Positions 44,940 through 53,112 of a stretch of 64,000 nt of DNA are shown in pieces (the stretch's first letter is position 1; the number at the start of each line of letters is the position of its first letter). The stretch lies in contig NZ_FOXV01000001.1 of NCBI RefSeq assembly GCF_900115815.1, positions 124,001-188,000 of the forward strand. Reading direction: 5' to 3'. The notes under the pieces are model-generated. The model was not told the DNA's origin. It searched no databases and saw nothing but the letters and a program-made list of their open reading frames with translations. A program made the translations under genes and the position numbers. The DNA is from Roseivivax halotolerans (GTDB lineage: Bacteria > Pseudomonadota > Alphaproteobacteria > Rhodobacterales > Rhodobacteraceae).

Positions 44940-44966
44940 GGCCGGGCGCAAGGCCCGGCCTCTTTT
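44940..44966 (-). terminator. Terminator of the decarboxylase gene
   Basis: Perfect 8-bp stem GGCCGGGC/GCCCGGCC (44940-44947 and 44953-44960). On the minus strand it is followed by TTCTTG and on the plus strand by TCTTTT. It lies 18 bases past the decarboxylase stop. Confidence 0.8.
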
Positions 44967-44984
44967 CACCACGTGGGGCTGTGT

Positions 44985-46154
44985 TCAGATCACGACGACA
45001 TCGAGCGGCGGAAAGCCGTTGAAGCCGACCGAGGAATAGGTCGAGGTGTATGCGCCGCAGGACCGGATCACCACCTTGTCGCCCGCGCGCAGACCGAGCG
45101 GCAGCTCGACCGGGCGCTTTTCGTAGAGCACGTCGGCGGAATCGCAGGACGGGCCGGCCATGACGCAGGGGCCTTTGCCCTCGTGCTCGCGCAGCGTCGC
45201 GAACTGGTAGCGGATCGCCTCGCCCTCGGTCTCGGCAAGACCGGAGAACCGGCCGATGTCGAGATAGACCCAGCGGTGCATATCGTTCTCGGATTTCTTG
45301 GAGACCAGAACGACCTCCGCGGCGATGGCACCTGCCTCGGCAACCATGCCGCGGCCCGGCTCTGCCATGATCTCAACCTCAGTACCGAACCGCGCCTCGA
45401 CGAGCTGCATCACCTCAGCGGCGTAGGGCGTCGGGCCTTGCACGGCATCGGTGTAGAAGGCCGGGAAACCGCCGCCGATATTCAGGAGCGACAGCTCGAA
45501 GCCCGCCTCGCGGGTCGCGTCCCACACCGATTTCACCTGGTCGAGGATCGGCGCCCATGCTGCGGCCCGCTTCGTCTGCGAGCCGACATGGAAGGAGAAG
45601 CCGACCGGCGTCAGGCCGAGCGCGGTCGCGCGTGCAACGAGGTCCACCGCCTTGTCAGGCGCACAGCCGAACTTGCGGGTCAGCGGCCAGTCGGCCTCGC
45701 AGGCATCGACAATGAGGCGAATGTAGACCCGAGCACCGGGCGCGTGCTCCGCGATTTTCTCGAGCTCTTCCTCGGCGTCGGCCGCGAACAGATCGATCCC
45801 GACGCTATGAGCCCAGGCAATGTCCGAAGCGCGCTTGATCGTATTGCCGAAGGAGACATGCTCTGGCGCCGCGCCCTGGCTCAGGCAAAGCTCGATCTCG
45901 CCGCGCGAGGCTGCATCGAAATGCGATCCGAGGCCGACAAGCGTCTCGATGATCTCGCGCGCGGGGTTCGCCTTGACCGCGTAGTGGATCGACGCGCGGC
46001 CCAGACCGGCGCGCAGGGCACGGAACTGGTGTGCAACCGCATCGCGGTCGATCACGAGGGTCGGACGGTCGAAGCTGCTCGAGAAGATGAATTCTTCGAC
46101 GCGGGAGGTTTGAGGTGCGGAAAATGCCGAAAAATCGGCGACGTATGCGTTCAT
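44985..46154 (-). CDS. Group IV PLP-dependent ornithine/lysine decarboxylase
   Basis: Makes putrescine (or cadaverine) from ornithine (or lysine). The 389-residue alanine-racemase-fold enzyme has the PLP lysine in YAVKANPA (K61), FSFHVGSQ, LNIGGGFP, EPGRGMV and the catalytic cysteine motif PSCDSADVLY (about C337), as in eukaryotic-type ODC. The start MNAYVADF has GGAG 6 bases upstream; a second ATG 6 bases earlier would have no spacing. A leader of about 200 bases precedes it. Substrate specificity cannot be fixed from the sequence. Confidence 0.9.
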   Translation of the reverse strand: MNAYVADFSAFSAPQTSRVEEFIFSSSFDRPTLVIDRDAVAHQFRALRAGLGRASIHYAVKANPAREIIETLVGLGSHFDAASRGEIELCLSQGAAPEHVSFGNTIKRASDIAWAHSVGIDLFAADAEEELEKIAEHAPGARVYIRLIVDACEADWPLTRKFGCAPDKAVDLVARATALGLTPVGFSFHVGSQTKRAAAWAPILDQVKSVWDATREAGFELSLLNIGGGFPAFYTDAVQGPTPYAAEVMQLVEARFGTEVEIMAEPGRGMVAEAGAIAAEVVLVSKKSENDMHRWVYLDIGRFSGLAETEGEAIRYQFATLREHEGKGPCVMAGPSCDSADVLYEKRPVELPLGLRAGDKVVIRSCGAYTSTYSSVGFNGFPPLDVVVI

Positions 46155-46360
46155 GTCCATCTCCACTAGACCCGGCCATCTATGACCGCTCACTTCTTCG
46201 GGAGACGTTACCGTCGCTACGTAACCGTGGGGCGGACCCATGGGAAAGAGGCGCGTGCGTTGGCGTCTGTCGTAGCGCGCATATCGACGTTCACCTGAGT
46301 CGTTTCAAGAGAAATTTCATGCGTGGGATAAGAATTTTCCGCAACGGCGGAATCGCGCTA
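46155..46360 (-). promoter_or_regulatory. Long leader of the decarboxylase gene, candidate speF-type RNA element
   Basis: About 200 bases with no gene. On the minus strand it contains CCCATGGGTCCGCCCCACGG followed by a GTTAC/GTAAC hairpin. The speF RNA motif is known upstream of ornithine decarboxylase genes in alphaproteobacteria, so this leader is a natural candidate. I could not run a covariance model, and the match is by context and general appearance. Confidence 0.45.
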
Positions 46361-46397
46361 TCCCCTTGTGGCTTTTGATCAAATCCGGGCCGTGCGC

Positions 46398-46595
46398 CTA
46401 GCTGTCTTCGGGGCGGTAACAGCGTTGCGGCGTCTTGCCTTGCGTCCCCTCGGTCACCGCGCCGCAGAAGGCGCAGCGCCATTCCGCGCGCCCGTCGCCG
46501 GTCCGATATTCGCGCCAGCGACAATCGCGCGTCTCCCGGTTCGCGAAGATCGCGACCAGAACGAACGCAACGATAAGACCGATGACAACGATCAT
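46398..46595 (-). CDS. Small membrane protein with zinc-ribbon-like tail
   Basis: A 65-residue protein: one TM helix at the N-terminus (MIVVIGLIVAFVLVAIFA) and a short cytoplasmic or periplasmic tail with CRWREYR and CAFCGAV ... RC, four cysteines that could hold zinc. Similar short proteins seem common in Rhodobacteraceae; function unknown. It lies alone between the decarboxylase leader and the 46-residue acidic protein gene. Confidence 0.65.
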   Translation of the reverse strand: MIVVIGLIVAFVLVAIFANRETRDCRWREYRTGDGRAEWRCAFCGAVTEGTQGKTPQRCYRPEDS

Positions 46596-46650
46596 CGGCG
46601 CGCCGCGACTCCGCAGATGTCAGGCAAAGGTGTCACTAGGTCTCCGAAAC

Positions 46651-46684
46651 AAAAAGCTCCGTCCCACGCTAGGCGGGGCGGAGC
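46651..46684 (-). terminator. Intrinsic terminator of the 46-residue protein gene
   Basis: On the minus strand a 10-bp stem (arms 46675-46684 and 46656-46665, one G-T pair) is followed by TTTTTGTTT. It lies 37 bases past the small gene's stop, which supports that the small gene is a real separate transcription unit. Confidence 0.8.
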
Positions 46685-46720
46685 CGGGATGCAAAGCGGT
46701 CTGCCGGACGTGCGGCGCGC

Positions 46721-46861
46721 TCAGGCCGCGAGACCGAATTCGTCGTAGTCTGCGGTGTCTTCGGCCTCTGCCTGCGGGGCGAGGTCGCGCACGTCGAAAT
46801 ACGCGAAGGCTTCGTTCAGAAGCGCGAGAGCCTCGGCGGGGGATGTGGAATTGTCTGCCAT
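46721..46861 (-). CDS. 46-residue acidic protein of unknown function
   Basis: Short frame with ATG at 46861 and TGA at 46721-46723. The protein begins MADNSTSPAEALALLNEA, continues with FAYFDVRDLAPQ and ends in an acidic tail (EAEDTADYDEFGLAA). GAGG stands about 6 bases before the ATG on the minus strand, and a clean intrinsic terminator follows the stop. Codon choice is high-GC3 like the neighbours. It is predicted helical, soluble and acidic. No known family is recognised. A CTGC-N3-GCAG dyad lies 57 bases upstream. Confidence 0.65.
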   Translation of the reverse strand: MADNSTSPAEALALLNEAFAYFDVRDLAPQAEAEDTADYDEFGLAA

Positions 46862-46917
46862 AAGGGGCCTCTTCTCGGATGCGTGGTCCCCTCCCTACAC
46901 CTCCGATTTGACCATCG

Positions 46918-46928
46918 CTGCGGCGCAG
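46918..46928. promoter_or_regulatory. CTGC-N3-GCAG dyad upstream of the 46-residue protein gene
   Basis: CTGCGGCGCAG in a TGC-rich stretch. It matches the PhaR-type operator CTGC-N3/4-GCAG described for Paracoccus denitrificans. Such an 8-base pattern can arise by chance in GC-rich DNA. Confidence 0.35.
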
Positions 46929-46983
46929 CACAAGCATCAGATCTGCAACCGAGCGATGCAGGCAGCACATGGCACAAACAAAA

Positions 46984-47006
46984 CGCCCCGACCTAGGGCC
47001 GGGGCG
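46984..47006 (-). terminator. Terminator of sdhB
   Basis: Stem CGCCCCG/CGGGGCG (46984-46990 and 47000-47006) with a 9-base loop; on the minus strand TTTTGTTTG follows. It begins 24 bases past the sdhB stop and ends the sdhCDA-lipoproteins-sdhB operon. Confidence 0.85.
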
Positions 47007-47029
47007 CTTCGCGTGCGATCAGTCTACGC

Positions 47030-47809
47030 TCAGATGGCTCGCTCGACCATCGTTTTCTTGATCTCCGCGATCGCCTTGGCTGGGTTCAGACCCTTGGGGC
47101 AGGTCTTCGCGCAATTCATGATCGTGTGGCAGCGATAGAGCTTGAAGGGATCTTCCAGATCGTCGAGCCGCTCACCCGTCGCCTCGTCACGGCTGTCGAT
47201 GATCCAGCGATAGGCATGCAGAAGCGCTGCCGGCCCGAGATACCGATCGCCGTTCCACCAGTAGGACGGGCAGGCGGTCGAGCAGCAGGCGCACATCACG
47301 CATTCGTAAAGACCGTCGAGCTTCTCGCGATCCTCGATGGACTGCTTCCATTCCTTGGCCGGACGCGGCGTCTCCGTCTCGAGCCAGGGATGGATCGAGG
47401 CGTGCTGCGCGTAGAAATGCGTCAGGTCCGGGATGAGATCCTTGACCACCGGCATGTGCGGCAGCGGGTAGATTTTCACGTCGCCCTTCACCTCGTCGAT
47501 GCCGTAGATGCAGGCCAGCGTGTTGATCCCGTCGATGTTCATCGCGCAGGAACCGCAGATGCCTTCGCGGCAGGAGCGGCGGAAGGTCAGCGTCGGGTCG
47601 ATCTCGTTCTTGATCTTGATAAGAGCGTCCAGAACCATCGGCCCGCAGGCGTCGAGGTCGAGGAAGTACGTATCGACCCGTGGATTTTCCCCGTCATCGG
47701 GGCTCCAACGGTAGATCTTGAACGTACCAACCCGGTTCGCGCCCTCAGGCTTCGGCCAGGTCTTGCCCGTCCGGATGGTGGAGTTCTTGGGGAGCGTCAG
47801 TTGAACCAT
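47030..47809 (-). CDS. sdhB: Succinate dehydrogenase iron-sulfur subunit
   Basis: Carries electrons from SdhA's FAD to ubiquinone through three Fe-S centres. The 259-residue protein shows the 2Fe-2S motif [15 protein letters not shown] with a later Cys, the 4Fe-4S motif [12 protein letters not shown] and the 3Fe-4S/4Fe ligands [17 protein letters not shown]. It is at the distal end of the sdh operon, separated from sdhA by two small lipoprotein genes and a 118-base gap. Confidence 0.97.
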   Translation of the reverse strand: MVQLTLPKNSTIRTGKTWPKPEGANRVGTFKIYRWSPDDGENPRVDTYFLDLDACGPMVLDALIKIKNEIDPTLTFRRSCREGICGSCAMNIDGINTLACIYGIDEVKGDVKIYPLPHMPVVKDLIPDLTHFYAQHASIHPWLETETPRPAKEWKQSIEDREKLDGLYECVMCACCSTACPSYWWNGDRYLGPAALLHAYRWIIDSRDEATGERLDDLEDPFKLYRCHTIMNCAKTCPKGLNPAKAIAEIKKTMVERAI

Positions 47810-47927
47810 GACGGTGCCTCCGTGGCTATTTCATCATTCAAGATATGGCGTGAGCGCGCGGCATAAAAGGCGGGACCGACCGACCGTGACAATGCGCGGC
47901 ATCTCTTCGGGTCTCTGCGTGCAATCG

Positions 47928-48248
47928 TCATAGACGAGCTACCTCGCTCAGTGCAGCGCCACTCAGACACTGCAACGTCTCCGGCTTGCGCAGGATCGCG
48001 GTGACGACCTCGCCTGTGGCGTCGGTCGGGCCGGTCACGCTGTCGGTGGCGAGGGAGACGATCTGTGTCGAGTTCGCATTGTCGATGATGCAGTTGATCG
48101 CTGGCTCCACAGGAAGGCCGGGATAGCGTTCGAGCACGACCCGGTTGACGGTCGATTTCGCCGCAGAGCGCGCGATCTGATCCTGCGTCTGCGGCGTGCA
48201 GCCGGCAAGTGCCAGGATGGCAATCAGCGCCGTAGGGGCGGCGCGCAT
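47928..48248 (-). CDS. Small lipoprotein within the sdh operon (first before sdhB)
   Basis: A 106-residue protein with a lipobox: MRAAPTALIAILALAGC, predicted lipidation at C17. The mature part has TVNRVVLERYPGLPVEPAINC and two cysteines that may pair. The start at 48248 gives the shortest clean signal peptide. It lies 11 bases downstream of the second lipoprotein gene and upstream of sdhB, all on the same strand. No domain is recognised. It is not a known Sdh subunit. Confidence 0.75.
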   Translation of the reverse strand: MRAAPTALIAILALAGCTPQTQDQIARSAAKSTVNRVVLERYPGLPVEPAINCIIDNANSTQIVSLATDSVTGPTDATGEVVTAILRKPETLQCLSGAALSEVARL

Positions 48249-48259
48249 GTATGACCGGG

Positions 48260-48508
48260 TCAATCGAGGCAATAGAGCGTCCCGCGATAGAGAGTGGGGG
48301 CGCCGGGCGGACAGTCTACGCTGGCGGCGGTCACGACAGATCCGCCGGTCCGAACACCCGCGCCATGCGCCGAGAGGCCCGCACCTTTGCCGGTATAGAC
48401 GTCCGCCTGAACGATCGGGGCCGGCTGGGGCGCCGGCGCGGGCGGTGCGGCACAGGCGGAAAGAGCTGTGAGTGCGGCAGCCGCGAGCGGTTTGAAACCC
48501 CGAGCCAT
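48260..48508 (-). CDS. Small lipoprotein overlapping the sdhA stop
   Basis: An 82-residue protein starting [19 protein letters not shown], with lipobox cysteine at 19, a Pro/Ala linker and a short C-terminal region ending TLYRGTLYCLD. The ATG overlaps the sdhA TGA (TGATG), so it is translationally coupled to sdhA. It follows sdhA and precedes the other lipoprotein. Function unknown; envelope location is inferred from the lipobox. Confidence 0.75.
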   Translation of the reverse strand: MARGFKPLAAAALTALSACAAPPAPAPQPAPIVQADVYTGKGAGLSAHGAGVRTGGSVVTAASVDCPPGAPTLYRGTLYCLD

Positions 48509-50313
48509 CAGAACGTCCGCGCCTTGGGCGCGATCTTCTTCAGCTCGATCCCGCCTTGCTCTTCCGTGGTCAAAGGATCGGTCACGATGGGACGATAGCT
48601 GAGATCCACCTTCGCGTCCGAGATCCGGCTGATCGTATGTACGCGCCAGTTCTCGTCGTCGCGCTCGGCGAAGTCCTCGTGCGCATGGGCACCGCGGCTT
48701 TCCTTCCGTGCCTCGGCTCCGGCGATGGTCGCCAGCGCGTTCGGCATGAGGTTGGTAAGCTCCAGCGTCTCCATGAGATCGGAGTTCCAGACGAGGCTGC
48801 GATCCGTGACCTTCAGATCGCCGATCTTGCCTGCGATGTCGGTCATGCGCTTGAGACCGTTCGCCATCGTCTCGGCGGTGCGGAAGACGGCGGCGTCTTC
48901 CTGCATGGTCTTCTGCATCTCGAGCCGGAGTTCCGCTGTGGGCGTGCCGCCATCGGCATGGCGCAGCGCATCGAAGCGGTCGAACGCCTTGTCCACCTGT
49001 CCCTTGTCGGCCTTGCGCGGCGAGGCTGCCCGGTCGACCACGTCGCCCGCGCGGATCGCGGCGGCGCGACCGAAGACCACGAGGTCGATGAGCGAGTTCG
49101 ATCCGAGGCGGTTCGCACCGTGCACGGAGGCGCACCCCGCCTCGCCCACGGCCATGAGGCCGGGCACGATCTTGTTCGGATCGTCCGCGGTCGGGTTCAG
49201 CACCTCGCCCCAGTAATTCGTGGGGATGCCGCCCATGTTGTAATGCACGGTCGGAATCACCGGGATCGGCTCTTTCGTGACATCGACGCCCGCGAAGATG
49301 CGCGCGCTCTCGGAGATGCCGGGCAGACGCAGTTGCAGCGCCTCTTTGGGCAGGTGCGAGAGGTTCAGGTGAATGTGATCGCCACCCTTGCCGACGCCGC
49401 GTCCTTCGCGGATCTCCATCGTCATGCAGCGCGAGACGTAGTCACGTGGCGCGAGGTCCTTGTAGTTGGGCGCATAGCGCTCCATGAACCGCTCGCCTTC
49501 GGAGTTGGTCAGATACCCGCCTTCGCCGCGCGCACCCTCGGTGATAAGGCAGCCCGCGCCGTAGATGCCGGTCGGATGGAACTGAACGAACTCCATGTCC
49601 TGAAGGGGCAGCCCGGCCCGCGCGACCATGCCGCCGCCATCGCCGGTGCATGTATGCGCCGAGGTCGCGGAGAAATAGGCACGGCCATAGCCGCCGGTCG
49701 CGAGCACGACCATCTTCGCGTTGAAGACATGCATCGTGCCGTCGTCGAGTTTCCAGCAGACGACGCCCGTGCAGGTGCCGTCATCGTCCATCAGAAGGTC
49801 GATGGCGAAATACTCGATGTAGAACTCGGCGTTGTTCTTGAGAGACTGGCCGTAGAGCGTGTGCAGGATCGCGTGACCGGTGCGGTCGGCGGCAGCACAG
49901 GTGCGCTGTACCGGCGGGCCTTCACCGAACTCGGTCGTGTGGCCGCCGAAGGGACGCTGGTAGATCTTGCCCTCTTCGGTGCGCGAGAACGGTACGCCGT
50001 AATGCTCAAGCTCGTAGACCGCCGCGGGAGCATGACGCGCGAGATATTCCATCGCGTCGGTGTCGCCGAGCCAGTCGGACCCCTTCACGGTGTCGTACAT
50101 GTGCCATTGCCAGTGGTCGGGCCCCATGTTCGACAAAGAGGCCGCGATGCCGCCCTGTGCGGCCACAGTATGCGACCGGGTCGGGAACACCTTGGTCACG
50201 CAGGCGGTCTTGAGCCCTTGCTCGGCCATGCCAAGCGTCGCGCGCAGGCCCGAGCCGCCGGCCCCCACGACCACGACGTCATAATCATGCGTCTCGTATT
50301 CGTATTCAGCCAT
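48508..50313 (-). CDS. sdhA: Succinate dehydrogenase flavoprotein subunit
   Basis: Oxidises succinate to fumarate in the TCA cycle and respiratory complex II. The 601-residue protein has the FAD motif [19 protein letters not shown], the covalent-FAD histidine in [10 protein letters not shown], the active-site region [20 protein letters not shown] and [18 protein letters not shown]. Length and motifs are standard. Third gene of the sdhC-sdhD-sdhA series. Confidence 0.98.
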   Translation of the reverse strand: MAEYEYETHDYDVVVVGAGGSGLRATLGMAEQGLKTACVTKVFPTRSHTVAAQGGIAASLSNMGPDHWQWHMYDTVKGSDWLGDTDAMEYLARHAPAAVYELEHYGVPFSRTEEGKIYQRPFGGHTTEFGEGPPVQRTCAAADRTGHAILHTLYGQSLKNNAEFYIEYFAIDLLMDDDGTCTGVVCWKLDDGTMHVFNAKMVVLATGGYGRAYFSATSAHTCTGDGGGMVARAGLPLQDMEFVQFHPTGIYGAGCLITEGARGEGGYLTNSEGERFMERYAPNYKDLAPRDYVSRCMTMEIREGRGVGKGGDHIHLNLSHLPKEALQLRLPGISESARIFAGVDVTKEPIPVIPTVHYNMGGIPTNYWGEVLNPTADDPNKIVPGLMAVGEAGCASVHGANRLGSNSLIDLVVFGRAAAIRAGDVVDRAASPRKADKGQVDKAFDRFDALRHADGGTPTAELRLEMQKTMQEDAAVFRTAETMANGLKRMTDIAGKIGDLKVTDRSLVWNSDLMETLELTNLMPNALATIAGAEARKESRGAHAHEDFAERDDENWRVHTISRISDAKVDLSYRPIVTDPLTTEEQGGIELKKIAPKARTF

Positions 50314-50334
50314 GTCTCGTCGGTCTCCGCGAAA

Positions 50335-50706
50335 TCAAAGCGCCAGGCGCGCGACGGCGAAAAGGCCGGTCGCGGCGAGCGCATACATAAGGCAGGTCAT
50401 GCCGAGGATGAGGACCTTTTCCCAAAGTCCGTGCACGTAATCCTCGACGAGGGTCTGGAAGCCGTCCTTGAAGTGGATGCAGGTCACGAGGATCGTGAGC
50501 CCCGCCACGATCGCCGGGAAGGGACGGGAGTAATAAGCGATCACCTCTTCGTAGCTCGATCCCAGGATCGGGCCGAAGGTGAAGACGAAAAGCGGCACCA
50601 GGAAAAGAAGGCCCACGGATTGGATCTTCATCTTCCAGAAATGCTCGGTTCCGGCTTTCGCGCTGCCCCAGTTCACGGCGCGCTTGCGGTCGGTCAGGAA
50701 TGCCAT
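50335..50706 (-). CDS. sdhD: Succinate dehydrogenase membrane anchor SdhD
   Basis: A 123-residue membrane protein with three TM helices (about 30-50, 60-78, 95-118). The heme and quinone-side segment is VTCIHFKDGFQTLVEDYVHG, with a His and the Asp-Tyr pair typical of SdhD. Between sdhC and sdhA on the minus strand. Confidence 0.93.
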   Translation of the reverse strand: MAFLTDRKRAVNWGSAKAGTEHFWKMKIQSVGLLFLVPLFVFTFGPILGSSYEEVIAYYSRPFPAIVAGLTILVTCIHFKDGFQTLVEDYVHGLWEKVLILGMTCLMYALAATGLFAVARLAL

Positions 50707-50719
50707 GTGCTGCGCCCCT

Positions 50720-51103
50720 TCAGATGATGATGACGGTGAGGATGGTCATGGCGACGGAGGCACCGATCACGCCCCAGCCGAGCTTTTCCGCGATATCGAG
50801 CTCGAGACCTATCGCGTAATCCCAGATGAGGTGCCGGATGCCGGCGAAGAAGTGGTACCAAAGCGCCCAGACCGACAGGAACATCACCAGATCGCCGAAC
50901 CAGCTCGTCACGAAGCCGTTCGCGGTGGCGAAATACTCGGGCCCGGATGCCGCGGCGATGAACCACCATACAATCATGAAAATCGCGACGATCAGCGCAT
51001 TGCCGGTAATCCGCGTCAGGATCGAGGTGATGGAGGTCAGCTGCGGGCGGTAGACCTGCAGGTGCGGCGACAGGGGGCGGTTCCCCCGGTTCACGTCTGC
51101 CAT
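50720..51103 (-). CDS. sdhC: Succinate dehydrogenase cytochrome b556 subunit SdhC
   Basis: A 127-residue subunit with three TM helices. The N-terminal RPLSPHLQVYRPQLTSITSI and the heme ligand region HFFAGIRHLIWDYA are diagnostic. First gene of the operon sdhC-sdhD-sdhA-lipoproteins-sdhB. The paired GTGATCAC operator lies 117-145 bases upstream. Confidence 0.95.
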   Translation of the reverse strand: MADVNRGNRPLSPHLQVYRPQLTSITSILTRITGNALIVAIFMIVWWFIAAASGPEYFATANGFVTSWFGDLVMFLSVWALWYHFFAGIRHLIWDYAIGLELDIAEKLGWGVIGASVAMTILTVIII

Positions 51104-51219
51104 TGACGAATTCCTTTCGGTTCCCTGAGCTTGGTTCTAGTCATATTTATCGCGCTGTCACGCGCCCAGCCTCGAAAATGAGCGCCTTTGCCGCGGTTGC
51201 CGGGCTGATAGCGCGGCAA

Positions 51220-51248
51220 GTGATCACAAGAAATACGCGTGTGATCAC
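51220..51248 (-). promoter_or_regulatory. Paired GTGATCAC operator upstream of sdhC
   Basis: Two perfect 8-base palindromes at 51220-51227 and 51241-51248, start-to-start distance 21 bases, i.e. two helical turns. Read toward sdhC, the first is part of TTGTGATCACAC, identical to the copy upstream of sucC. The near edge is 117 bases from the sdhC ATG. Confidence 0.7.
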
Positions 51249-51282
51249 AAATATCCACCGCGCAGCGAGTCGCCTCGTGCCA

Positions 51283-52335
51283 TTAGAGCGGGATCAGCGC
51301 CCAATAATCGAGATCGAGGAGGATACCGGGCAGATACCTGCCATCCTCATCCTTAAGCTCGCCGACGCTGCCGTCTTTCGTTGCAACCAGGCGCAAACGG
51401 ATCGCACCGACGCCCGGCGCGGAGGTTTCCGCCGTGTCGAGCACTTCAGACCAGGCCCGGATCGTGTCGCCTGCAAAGCACGGATTGGCATGCGCCCCTG
51501 CATTGAGCCCCGCGATGATCTGCGCGTTGGCGAGACCGTTGAAACTGAGCGCGCGGGCCATCGAGATGACATGCCCGCCATAGATCAGGCGCTTGCCATC
51601 CTCGCGCTGGGTGGCGTCGAAATGCACCTTGGCCGTGTTCTGCCAAAGGCGCGTCGCCATCATGTGCTCGGCTTCCTCGACCGTGACGCCGTCCACGTGG
51701 TCGATAACCTCGCCGATCGCGTAGTCACTGAGGCGGTGCCGTTCTCCGGCCTGACCGAAATCGTAATCCGAGAAATCGAGCCCCGAGGGAATCGTCAGAT
51801 CGGCGGGCTCGAGCGCATTCTTGAGGTTGGGCACGACCGTCGAGGGGGCGGGAGCATCTTCATCGCGTTTCTTGACCATCACCCAGCGCACGAAGTCGAT
51901 CACCGTCTCGTCGCGTTGATTGATGCCCTTGGTCCGCACCCAGACGACGCCGGTTTTCCCGTTCGAATTCTGCTTGAGGCCGATCACTTCCGACTGCGCG
52001 CGCAGCGTGTCGCCGGCGAAGACAGGCTTCAGCCAGCGTCCTTCCGCATAGCCCAGATTGGCCCGCGCGTTGAGCGAGATATCCGGCACCGACTTGCCGA
52101 AAACGACGTGGAACGCCGCCAGATCATCGAGCGGACTTTCCGGCAGGCCAGAGTCGCGCGCGAACTGGTCCGAGGAGTAGAGCGCGCGCCGCTCGGGATA
52201 AAGCGCGTGATACAGCGCGCGCTCGCCCGGACCGACGGTGCGGGGCACGGCGTGTTCCAGCACCTGCCCGATCTCGTAATCCTCGAAGAAATTTCCGGAA
52301 TTGGTCTTCGCCACCGATCCACCCTCATCCTTCAT
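51283..52335 (-). CDS. mch: Mesaconyl-C1-CoA hydratase (beta-methylmalyl-CoA dehydratase)
   Basis: Ethylmalonyl-CoA pathway: hydrates mesaconyl-C1-CoA to beta-methylmalyl-CoA. The 350-residue double hot-dog MaoC protein has FFEDYEIGQVLEHAVPRTVG and a second domain beginning DYAIGEVIDHVDGVTVEEAEH. ATG 52335 overlaps the DUF1737 stop (TGATG) with GGAGAG upstream. A GTG at 52314, giving VAKTNSGNFFEDY, is a plausible alternative that matches known Mch N-termini. Last gene of the mcl2-NnrU-DUF1737-mch operon. Confidence 0.9.
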   Translation of the reverse strand: MKDEGGSVAKTNSGNFFEDYEIGQVLEHAVPRTVGPGERALYHALYPERRALYSSDQFARDSGLPESPLDDLAAFHVVFGKSVPDISLNARANLGYAEGRWLKPVFAGDTLRAQSEVIGLKQNSNGKTGVVWVRTKGINQRDETVIDFVRWVMVKKRDEDAPAPSTVVPNLKNALEPADLTIPSGLDFSDYDFGQAGERHRLSDYAIGEVIDHVDGVTVEEAEHMMATRLWQNTAKVHFDATQREDGKRLIYGGHVISMARALSFNGLANAQIIAGLNAGAHANPCFAGDTIRAWSEVLDTAETSAPGVGAIRLRLVATKDGSVGELKDEDGRYLPGILLDLDYWALIPL

Positions 52336-52538
52336 CACTGCTCTCCGAGCTTCATGTCAGGATCGTAGGTGCCGGGTGCGTCCTTCACGACGGCTTGGCC
52401 GCAGCGCATCACGCCGTTCGCGGAATCGAAGGCGTAGGTCGGATCGCCGTAGAGCTCCCAGCCCTTGGAGAGGGCTTCGCTCACCTTGTGGCAAAAGGCC
52501 GACGTGTCGTCTTCGCTGAGGAAGCGGTAGAGTTTCAT
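52335..52538 (-). CDS. DUF1737 small protein
   Basis: A 67-residue protein with the DUF1737 pattern (YRFLSEDDTSAFCHKVSEAL, GWELYGDPTYAFD). Function unknown. It overlaps mch by one base and follows the NnrU-family gene by 19 bases, in the ethylmalonyl-CoA gene group. Confidence 0.85.
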   Translation of the reverse strand: MKLYRFLSEDDTSAFCHKVSEALSKGWELYGDPTYAFDSANGVMRCGQAVVKDAPGTYDPDMKLGEQ

Positions 52539-52557
52539 AAGGTCTCCTCTCGCGGGG

Positions 52558-53112
52558 TCAGGCCGGGAAGGGCCAGACGCCCAGCCAGGCGTGAATTCCG
52601 GTGATGAGGACGAACATCACGATGGTAATGATAAGAAGGACGACATCTTTCTTCGCAGGGCCGGGCTCGGGCCGGTCCCAGGTCGTGCTCTTGTTGATGA
52701 GGATCACCTCGGCGACGGCCCAGGCCAAGAGCCCGCCGAAAAGGATGATCGAGGCCAGGTCGCCGTTGACCAGAAGGTGCGCGATCGCCCACACCTTGAC
52801 CGCCGTGAGCTGCGGATGCCGCAGCTTGCCGCGCAAACGGCCTTTCGTGGCACTCATCCCGTAGAGGAACACGGCACCCAGCATCATCAGGTTGTTGATG
52901 TGGACCATGAAGGACGGCGGGGTCCAGACATTGATGAAGGGCGCCGCGCGATAGCCAAGGATCATCAGGACGAGTCCCGCAAGAACGCCGACCGCGACGA
53001 GCCCCTTGCCCGCATTGCCCATCGCCGCGCGCTGCTCGGGCGCGACACGTTTGAAGAAATGCGCGGCGACCCAGAGGAGCAGCCCGAGTATCAGCAGAAG
53101 CATTGCGGTCAT
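52558..53112 (-). CDS. NnrU family membrane protein
   Basis: A 184-residue integral membrane protein with about five TM helices and the NnrU-type segment KGRLRGKLRHPQLTAVKVWA followed by AHLLVNGDLASIILFGG. NnrU was named from a denitrification cluster; most homologues have no proven function. Its ATG overlaps the mcl2 stop (ATGA). Confidence 0.87.
   Translation of the reverse strand: MTAMLLLILGLLLWVAAHFFKRVAPEQRAAMGNAGKGLVAVGVLAGLVLMILGYRAAPFINVWTPPSFMVHINNLMMLGAVFLYGMSATKGRLRGKLRHPQLTAVKVWAIAHLLVNGDLASIILFGGLLAWAVAEVILINKSTTWDRPEPGPAKKDVVLLIITIVMFVLITGIHAWLGVWPFPA

Noticed and set aside
48556-50727. 723-codon frame opposite sdhA and sdhD
   Set aside because: Spans two true genes and an intergenic gap in antisense; composition typical of antisense frames in GC-rich DNA.
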